This document shows positions 14,100 to 18,852 of a DNA stretch of 18,852 bases, piece by piece. Position 1 is the stretch's first letter. Each line of letters opens with the position of its first letter. A model generated the notes under the pieces. That model worked only from the letters and a program-made list of their open reading frames with translations. It did no database searches and had not been told where the DNA came from. The stretch is taken from contig NZ_JBLZFY010000083.1 of assembly GCF_050753365.1 (NCBI RefSeq), positions 1 through 18,852 of the forward strand. Direction: 5' to 3'. A program made the translations under genes and the position numbers. The DNA comes from Geminocystis sp050753365 (GTDB lineage: Bacteria; Cyanobacteriota; Cyanobacteriia; Cyanobacteriales; Cyanobacteriaceae).

Positions 14100-15347
14100 C
14101 TAATTCCGTTGAGTATCACCGAAGGAAATATCGATCGAACGAGTAGGTAATAATGGTTTAAAAGTCCAGTGTTTTTCTAAAGTGCGCAGTAGAGAATCTT
14201 TTTTGCGTCTCAAGTCTTCAATGTCGCTACCGTAGTTGATAACGGCAAAATAAACGTTTTCTCTCTCTCTGGTGGGAATCACCCCCGCAAGGGCGCTAAC
14301 TACCGACAATGTGCCTGTTTTTGTGGGGATACCATAGGGGATATTACGATATTCGATCGTACCTTTTTTATCCACTCCTGCCACTGGAAATAAATCACTT
14401 ACATTAATATCGCTACCTTCTAACTGCCTTTCTAAAGCCATAAGCATTCGACAAGAAGCACGGGGAGAAATACGATTATCGACACCTAAACCTGAGCCAT
14501 TGATGAGTAAAATTTCTTCAGGAGGCACATTAGCAATTTTAGCGGATAATTGTGCGACTTTTGCTCCTCCTCCCATTTGTTGAGCGAGGGATTCAGCTAT
14601 TTTATTGTTACTGTAAACATTCATCAATCGCAATATTTCCCTTAAGGTGAGGGATTGATGAGTTAACAATAATTGTGGGTTGTTAGGAAGATTATCAACT
14701 TTTTTGACTGAACCTTGTATTTCAATGCTCGATCGAGGTGGTTTATTTTTCATCTCCTGATACTGTTTTTCGATGATTGCTGACCAGTTTTTACTATTAA
14801 GGCTCTGTTTTAACATTTCTGCTGATTTAATGGGGTTTTCCTGATAATTCATTTGCCAATCCCCTACTACAATCAAATTACCTTGTACCTGATTTATGCC
14901 TAATTGTTGTAATTTATTGCCTAATACAATGGCTTCTTCCCATACAAATAAAGGATCACCGCCGTATTCTATGATTAAATCACCTTCTAAAATACCGTTG
15001 TTAATTTGTCCTGAAGTGTAAACTTTTGTTAAGAAACGATGCTCTAAACCCCATGTATCGATCGAGGTGATAGTGGTAGCGATTTTGGTTAAGGATGCAG
15101 CAGGGGCGGGGATTTTGCCTTGATTATCCGCAAGAATTGCCCAATCAGATTGTATCCAAATCCCTTGTCTTTTTGTATCTAAACCTTGACGAGCAAGGGT
15201 TTGTAAATATTCTTCTACTATAGCCTCAACTTGAGAGTCTCCATCGCTGGGAATCTGAAAAATAGAGGCTTCATGCCAAGGAATCACTGGTAAAGTGGGA
15301 GGCACAGAAGGAGGAAACAAAAAAGCGAATAATTGAGAGAAAAACAT
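14100..15347 (-). CDS. dacB: D-alanyl-D-alanine carboxypeptidase/endopeptidase, PBP4 (S13) family
   Basis: 415 residues. The three penicillin-binding signatures appear in order: SLTK (the SxxK nucleophile motif, near residue 85, in AASLTKIATT), SNN (SxN, in NVYSNNKIAESLAQ near 245), and KTG (in PTKTGTLSVVSALAGV near 340). INGSGLG, just after SxN, is typical of the S13 family. The enzyme trims the terminal D-Ala or cleaves cross-links of peptidoglycan in the periplasm. The N-terminus MFFSQLFAFLFPPSVPPTLP is a short hydrophobic stretch that could serve as an anchor or an atypical signal. pstS lies 66 bases upstream on the same strand; the gap contains repeated ACAGTTG words and no clear terminator, so read-through is possible. 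Confidence 0.92.
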   Translation of the reverse strand: MFFSQLFAFLFPPSVPPTLPVIPWHEASIFQIPSDGDSQVEAIVEEYLQTLARQGLDTKRQGIWIQSDWAILADNQGKIPAPAASLTKIATTITSIDTWGLEHRFLTKVYTSGQINNGILEGDLIIEYGGDPLFVWEEAIVLGNKLQQLGINQVQGNLIVVGDWQMNYQENPIKSAEMLKQSLNSKNWSAIIEKQYQEMKNKPPRSSIEIQGSVKKVDNLPNNPQLLLTHQSLTLREILRLMNVYSNNKIAESLAQQMGGGAKVAQLSAKIANVPPEEILLINGSGLGVDNRISPRASCRMLMALERQLEGSDINVSDLFPVAGVDKKGTIEYRNIPYGIPTKTGTLSVVSALAGVIPTRERENVYFAVINYGSDIEDLRRKKDSLLRTLEKHWTFKPLLPTRSIDISFGDTQRN

Positions 15348-15413
15348 GGAACAGTTAACGATCGACTAGCAATAAGTCTTCATTTTCAACTGTCCATGAA
15401 CAACTGTCAACTA

Positions 15414-16442
15414 TTAACTGATGGTATTTATCGCCGTCGTTACCCGTTGGATAACGTTATCAGGTAAAGGAATATACCCCAAATCCGCACTGAATCTTTG
15501 CCCTCCAGTTTTACTAGCACACCAAGTTAACACTTGTTTTAAGGGTGCAACAATATTAGCGTTAGGATATTTTCTATAAGCCATGATCCAACTAAAGGAT
15601 ACAATCGGATAAGCTCGATCGCCTGTAGGATCAGGTGCAAATGCCCGTAAGTTAGCCGGTAACTGGATTTGAGATAAAGATACAGAGGCATTTTGTAAAC
15701 TACCCGGTACAAATTTTCCTGCTTTATTTTGTAATTGGGCAGTTTTAAGATTATTTTTCTTAGCAAAACCAAATTCAATATATCCGATGGCACCATCAGT
15801 CTGCATAATAGTAGCAGTAACACCTTCATTACCTTTAGCACCGATACCCGTAGGCCACTGAACTGTAGTTCCTTCTCCTACTTTACTTTTCCACTCAGGG
15901 TTAATAGCCGCTAAATGTTTTGTGAATACTCCCGTAGTACCAGAACCATCAGAACGATAAATTACTTTAATGGGCTTACTTTTAGGTGAACCAATTTGAT
16001 TCCAATTAGTAATTTTACCTAAGAAAATATCTGCTAATTGTTGACGAGTCAGTTTAATGGTAGTGACATCTTTATTGTTAAAAGCGAGAACAACACTTCC
16101 TGCTGTGACGGGTAAAAGTACAACGCCACGGGAAACCTTAGCAATATCTTCATCTGTCATGGCAACATCACTAGCACCAAAGTCCACGGTATTACCCATA
16201 AATTGCTTAATCCCGGCACCACTACCAACGGATTGATAGTTAACTTGTACATTTCTGTTGATTTTATTGTACTCTACGAACCAACGTTGAAATAAAGGAG
16301 CAGGAAAACTTGCCCCTGCACCATTGATTCTCACGGCTTGAGCGGAGGCGGATTCAAAGGGGAGTTGACTAGCGATGACGCTACCCGATAAACCTGCTAA
16401 TCCGTATAAAAAATCCCGTCTTCTAATGTTAAAGTCAGTCAT
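15414..16442 (-). CDS. pstS: Periplasmic phosphate-binding protein PstS (Tat-exported)
   Basis: 342 residues. The N-terminus has a twin-arginine signal (RRRDFLYG at 7-14, a hydrophobic core, and a likely cut after AQA at 34-36), so it would be exported folded. Phosphate-binding landmarks are GAGASFPAPLFQRW just after the signal, QSVGSGAGIKQF, DFGASDVAM and YRSDGSGTT. The length and the ending KQVLTWCASKTGGQ ... GYIPLPDNV match PstS. The protein delivers inorganic phosphate to the PstCAB importer. pstC, pstA and pstB are not adjacent; the next gene on the strand is dacB. A three-box Pho site with a -10 lies upstream. Cyanobacteria often have several PstS or SphX paralogues; this one could be either. 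Confidence 0.95.
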   Translation of the reverse strand: MTDFNIRRRDFLYGLAGLSGSVIASQLPFESASAQAVRINGAGASFPAPLFQRWFVEYNKINRNVQVNYQSVGSGAGIKQFMGNTVDFGASDVAMTDEDIAKVSRGVVLLPVTAGSVVLAFNNKDVTTIKLTRQQLADIFLGKITNWNQIGSPKSKPIKVIYRSDGSGTTGVFTKHLAAINPEWKSKVGEGTTVQWPTGIGAKGNEGVTATIMQTDGAIGYIEFGFAKKNNLKTAQLQNKAGKFVPGSLQNASVSLSQIQLPANLRAFAPDPTGDRAYPIVSFSWIMAYRKYPNANIVAPLKQVLTWCASKTGGQRFSADLGYIPLPDNVIQRVTTAINTIS

Positions 16443-16582
16443 TCGATCGATTACCTTATCAAATTATTTACAGCTTAAATTCTAAAACAATTAGAGCTTT
16501 TTTAAACATATTTAATAAGGGAAATTTTTATTTTTATTTTTATTAGGACAATTAGACAGATTTCTTATTTTCTATGTGTTCT

Positions 16583-16634
16583 AGGATACTTAGTTATTAT
16601 TTTTAGGTTAATTTTTAGTTAAGAAAAGGTTAAA
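16583..16634 (-). promoter_or_regulatory. Pho box and promoter of pstS
   Basis: Read on the minus strand: TTTAACCT, three bases, CTTAACTA, three bases, ATTAACCT (16634 down to 16605). This gives three octamers at an exact 11-bp period, each close to the cyanobacterial SphR/PhoB consensus PyTTAAPyPy(T/A). A -10-like TATCCT (16588-16583) follows 16 bases later, so the Pho box occupies the -35 position of an activator-dependent promoter. The predicted leader to the pstS ATG is about 130 bases. Expression of pstS under phosphate starvation is strongly implied. Confidence 0.85.
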
Positions 16635-16697
16635 TAAAAAGTAAATTGATAATTATAAAAAAGACAAAAGATTGACAAAAAGAGTTTTTAATTTTAA

Positions 16698-16718
16698 ATT
16701 CCTAATTCCTAATTCTTA
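16698..16718. repeat. Short heptamer repeat abutting a stop codon
   Basis: On the minus strand the stop codon TAA of the next gene begins TAAGAATTAGGAATTAGGAA, seven-base AATTAGG/AATTAAG-type units. The same arrangement is seen after the dedA-like gene at 17578-17617. Confidence 0.7.
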
Positions 16719-17213
16719 CTGATAGGTTTCCATACTTTCTAATTTAAAACCCCTTAACATAGTTTTACCTTTATTAACCATAGACTCATCTCCTTCAATA
16801 ATTAGTAGATATTTTCCTGCTTTGACACGATTAAGAAAGGGTATGGTATCGCCACTATTTTCCAAAAAACCGCTACCACCCACAAAAAAGCTACCCATAG
16901 CGCCACCGATCGAGCCTAAAATACCTCCTATGATATGATTGAAGGGTTCACCTGCCCAACCGAAAGTATCGATAGTAGTAATGGCATCAAAGGTATAACC
17001 CCCAAAAAAACCGAAGGGAATTAGCCAGTAAGCCATTCTGAGAGCATTTTTGCGTCCTTGCGCACTTCGATCGAGAAAGGTAAAATCAGAGACATTTTTA
17101 TAGCCTTTGCCGACAATGGATAATTGATTGAGAGAGATTCCGCCCTTTTCTAAGATAGTATAGGCTTCTTCTGCTTGAATTCGATCGGACAATACTGCAA
17201 TTAAATAATTCAT
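16716..17213 (-). CDS. Conserved cyanobacterial membrane-associated protein with glycine-rich helices
   Basis: 165 residues of unknown function. The N-terminal 40 residues (MNYLIAVLSDRIQAEEAYTI onward) look like a small alpha/beta domain. A central region (about 60-120) has two glycine-rich hydrophobic stretches, WLIPFGFFGGYTF and IIGGILGSIGGAMGSFFVGG, with glycine-zipper spacing suggesting paired membrane helices. The C-terminus (RVKAGKYLLIIEGDESMVNK onward) returns to the alpha/beta fold, as in DUF1269-like or general-stress proteins of cyanobacteria. Homologues are sometimes mislabelled as histidine kinases, but no kinase motif is present. The start has no strong Shine-Dalgarno. The upstream gap carries a purine tract and MITE copy 2. 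Confidence 0.75.
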   Translation of the reverse strand: MNYLIAVLSDRIQAEEAYTILEKGGISLNQLSIVGKGYKNVSDFTFLDRSAQGRKNALRMAYWLIPFGFFGGYTFDAITTIDTFGWAGEPFNHIIGGILGSIGGAMGSFFVGGSGFLENSGDTIPFLNRVKAGKYLLIIEGDESMVNKGKTMLRGFKLESMETYQ

Positions 17214-17258
17214 TTTATATAGTTAAGTTAGTTTGTATTTAATTTTACTGATGAGGGT

Positions 17259-17292
17259 AGAGAAAAGGGAAAAGGGAAGAGGAAAGAGAGAA
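17259..17292 (+). repeat. 34-base uninterrupted purine tract
   Basis: AGAGAAAAGGGAAAAGGGAA continuing to GAGAGAA, all purines. Irregular GGGAAAA units are visible. It lies about 50 bases upstream of the ATG at 17213 and could adopt unusual DNA structure. Confidence 0.6.
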
Positions 17293-17338
17293 TAGCTTAG
17301 ACTTGCGATGATTTTCAAGAATTAAGAGAAAATATAAG

Positions 17339-17357
17339 TTAAATGCGTCTTAGCTTA
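17339..17357. repeat. 19-bp dispersed repeat, copy 2
   Basis: Identical to 13544-13562 (TTAAATGCGTCTTAGCTTA). It stands eight bases before the left end of MITE copy 2. Confidence 0.8.
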
Positions 17358-17365
17358 ATAGTGAA

Positions 17366-17475
17366 TAGACTTCTCCAATAATTATTTTTACCCGATTAAA
17401 AATGACGATAAACTATATTAGTTTAACGATTTCAATATCTAAATTGATTTAATTTTTCATTTCTGGAGATGTCTA
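17366..17475 (-). mobile_element. MITE copy 2 (TA-flanked, 110 bp)
   Basis: TAGACTTCTCCA at the left and TGGAGATGTCTA at the right are inverted repeats with one mismatch, beginning and ending in TA, as expected for an IS630/Tc1-like TA target. The interior is the reverse complement of 11552-11659 with about five substitutions. This copy has both termini intact, so it defines the element. No open frame of useful length. The mobilising transposase is not in this window. Confidence 0.88.
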
Positions 17476-17498
17476 ATAGTTTTTATCAAAAATTTAAA

Positions 17499-17546
17499 GT
17501 TCAATTTATTGAACGTGATCTTATTAGACGTGTAATTCATTACACG
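17499..17546. repeat. Two adjacent perfect inverted repeats
   Basis: GTTCAA-TTTA-TTGAAC at 17499-17514 and CGTGTAAT-TC-ATTACACG at 17529-17546, between MITE copy 2 and the dedA-like gene's 3' end. Neither has a T-run, so they are not typical terminators; they could be protein-binding sites or remnants of an element. Confidence 0.5.
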
Positions 17547-17577
17547 CTGAGTAATTGATTCACCTCCTATAACCACT

Positions 17578-17617
17578 TCTTACTTCTTAATTCTCAATTC
17601 TTAATTCTTCATTCCTA
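17578..17617. repeat. Heptamer repeats running into the dedA-like stop codon
   Basis: Irregular TTCTTAA, TTCTCAA, TTCTTAA, TTCTTCA units of seven bases. The dedA-like gene's TAG stop (17617-17615) falls inside the repeat-like sequence, so the array begins exactly at the gene end. Confidence 0.7.
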
Positions 17618-18229
17618 ACTGGGATTTTTTTGAAAGGATTTAATCACCAAAGGAATGGTAATCCATCCTATGACGACTAATAAAGCAATAACACCAAACT
17701 GAGCAATAATACTAATTAATTGTTCTAAAGGGATAATTCTACCAACAAAGTAGGATAAAGTGATGATAATACAACCCCATATAGTAGCACCCATAAAGTT
17801 ATAAAACAAAAATTTCGGATAAGGCATTTCCACAATTCCAGCGATCGGACCGGCAAAAATACGCAATAATGTGATAAAACGCCCAAAAAATACGGCTTTA
17901 GCGGCATTGTCTGCAAACTTGGTTTTGGCTTTAAATACCTCCTCATCTGGCACACGGAAAAAACGAGACAGTTTTAATAACAAATTCCAACCGCCGATTC
18001 TTCCTAACCAATAACCACAATTATCTCCCGTCACTGCACCAGCAATGGCTGTCAGTAAAACTAACCAATACTTTAATTCTCCACTACCTGCTAAAAATCC
18101 GCCGACAATAGTAATGGTTTCTCCCGGAATCGGTATTCCTGTATTTTCGATCGCAATCCCAGCAAATACCGCCCAATAACCATAATTACGAGCTAATTCT
18201 TGAATTTGTTCGAGTGAAAAAAACTCCAT
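17615..18229 (-). CDS. DedA/SNARE-associated (VTT) family membrane protein
   Basis: 204 residues with several membrane segments. Family signatures: IAIENTGIPIPGETITIVGG near 25-44, where the acidic residues (Glu28, Glu37) and prolines are characteristic, and AVFFGRFITLLRIFAGPIAG near 112-131, where the paired arginines are the second conserved motif. An aspartate in GAVTGDNCGYWLGR is also typical. DedA proteins move lipids such as undecaprenyl phosphate across membranes or affect membrane potential; the exact substrate here is unknown. The gene stands alone, with a nine-pair inverted repeat in its leader at 18267-18296. Confidence 0.92.
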   Translation of the reverse strand: MEFFSLEQIQELARNYGYWAVFAGIAIENTGIPIPGETITIVGGFLAGSGELKYWLVLLTAIAGAVTGDNCGYWLGRIGGWNLLLKLSRFFRVPDEEVFKAKTKFADNAAKAVFFGRFITLLRIFAGPIAGIVEMPYPKFLFYNFMGATIWGCIIITLSYFVGRIIPLEQLISIIAQFGVIALLVVIGWITIPLVIKSFQKNPS

Positions 18230-18266
18230 GAGACAGATATTTCCTGATTTATTACCAATACTTAAT

Positions 18267-18296
18267 ATAATAGGACGTTTCTTCCAATCCTATTAT
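18267..18296. promoter_or_regulatory. Nine-pair inverted repeat in the dedA-like leader
   Basis: ATAATAGGA (18267-18275) and TCCTATTAT (18288-18296) are perfectly complementary across a 12-base loop, 38 bases before the dedA-like start (18229). It could be an operator or a leader hairpin. Confidence 0.45.
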
Positions 18297-18357
18297 GCTA
18301 AATCAATTTTTTATTTGGCTCTCTTACTTTCAGTATGATAAATTATGTCTAAAAAAA

Positions 18358-18392
18358 GGTGTCAGGTATCAGGTGGCAGATGTTAGGTTAAA
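18358..18392. repeat. Five heptamer units (AGGTGTC type)
   Basis: AGGTGTC, AGGTATC, AGGTGGC, AGATGTT, AGGTTAA read as consecutive seven-base units, another STRR family in the gap between the dedA-like and PIN genes. The rest of this gap (18393-18581) is AT-rich, with no gene seen. Confidence 0.75.
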
Positions 18393-18581
18393 TTAAAACT
18401 GTAAATTGATAATATTGGCATTTTTAAAATCATAAATCTATTATATATCAATACTTTTAACAATTATTTATTACTAAAATATCATAACTACCGTAGAAGA
18501 GCCTTTTATTTTAACTTTTTTCATCCCTTAGAGATTCGATCGAACTTCCCCCCAAAAACTCGATCGCCAAAAGTGACAAAG

Positions 18582-18615
18582 TTTGATCGCCAAGGGCGGC
18601 GCTGCGTGATCGAAC
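18582..18615. repeat. 34-bp HIP-flanked repeat, copy 2
   Basis: TTTGATCGCCAAGGGCGGCG continuing CTGCGTGATCGAAC; matches 6676-6709 at most positions. It lies 20 bases beyond the PIN gene's stop codon and is GC-rich compared with the surroundings. Confidence 0.65.
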
Positions 18616-18634
18616 TTTCATAAAACTAAAGGAT

Positions 18635-18852
18635 TTACCATTTTAAATTAACCGAATATTGATTAAAAATACTATCCTTACTAATTAAAATAGCATTTTC
18701 ACAATTAGCTTGAGCGATCAAAATTCTGTCAAAAGGGTCTTTATGATAAAGAGGTAAATTATCTAAATATAAAACATGATTATTGAAAATAGATAATAGC
18801 TGAAAATTATTTTCTCTTACTTGGCTTTTAACAATCTCATCAAGAGATAATT
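18635..18852 (-). CDS. PIN-domain toxin (VapC-like), C-terminal part
   Basis: A minus-strand frame enters from the right edge and ends with TAA at 18637-18635, giving 72 complete codons. It shows LYHKDPFDRILIAQA and, further on, AILISKDSIFNQYSVNLKW. DPFDRxLIAQA followed by L(I/V)(S/T)xD is the typical C-terminal half of cyanobacterial PIN-domain toxins, with the acidic residues that bind the catalytic metal. Such proteins are ribonucleases paired with an antitoxin encoded just upstream, here outside the window. The N-terminal part with the first aspartate is not visible, so activity cannot be judged. Confidence 0.85.
   Translation of the reverse strand, partial: LSLDEIVKSQVRENNFQLLSIFNNHVLYLDNLPLYHKDPFDRILIAQANCENAILISKDSIFNQYSVNLKW

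Noticed and set aside
15348..15413. Terminator between pstS and dacB
   Set aside because: Repeated ACAGTTG words are direct rather than inverted, and no stable stem with a T-run is seen.
16716..17213. Histidine kinase annotation sometimes given to homologues of this protein
   Set aside because: No H, N, D or G box is present; the sequence is a small glycine-rich membrane protein.

Overview
The window looks like a chromosomal segment of a low-GC cyanobacterium. The evidence is a petG gene (cytochrome b6f subunit V), a Yfr1 small RNA with its ACTCCTCACAC core, a cyanobacterial-type Pho box, a Zam-like RNase II family protein, very frequent HIP1-like CGATCG sites (here usually TCGATCGAAC), and seven-base tandem repeats in many gaps. 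A relative of Geminocystis or Cyanobacterium is plausible, but that is inference. No rRNA, tRNA, CRISPR array or complete transposase gene was seen.

Layout. The left edge (1-72) holds the 5' end of a small antitoxin-like gene on the minus strand. Positions 126-573 are an array of nine repeat units of about 50 bp, each pairing a TCGATCGAAC site with a GTCATTGCGAGG...GAAGCAATC hairpin motif. Positions 1164-6605 encode an 1813-residue modular protein: choice-of-anchor L domain, class-3-lipase-like hydrolase, Calx-beta, cadherin-like repeats, type I secretion-type modules and three C-terminal RF/EGIAF repeats. Two more hairpin-motif copies follow it. Positions 7327-9573 encode a Zam/RNase R-like protein whose first RNB catalytic motif is degenerate. 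Next come a collapsed DUF4351 pseudogene with a terminator, and a histidine-kinase-like gene whose stop codon is formed by the end of a MITE.

From 11680 onward most genes are on the minus strand: an orphan MalG-type sugar permease, petG, a PBP4-type D-Ala-D-Ala carboxypeptidase, a Tat-exported PstS behind a three-box Pho promoter, a glycine-rich membrane protein, and a DedA protein. rbgA (ribosome assembly GTPase) and Yfr1 are the plus-strand exceptions. The right edge (18635-18852) is the 3' end of a PIN-domain toxin gene.

How it fits together. Most genes appear to be separately transcribed housekeeping or envelope functions rather than one pathway. The clearest regulatory logic is phosphate-starvation control of pstS and post-transcriptional control by Yfr1, whose known targets are outer-membrane porins. 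The gaps are unusually rich in small mobile or repetitive elements: a TA-flanked MITE in two inverted copies, an ACTTACGCAC-ended mini-element beside dacB, the 25-bp hairpin motif, a 34-bp HIP-flanked repeat, a 19-bp repeat, and five heptamer arrays. The most unusual items are the lipase-bearing giant protein and the nine-unit hairpin array.
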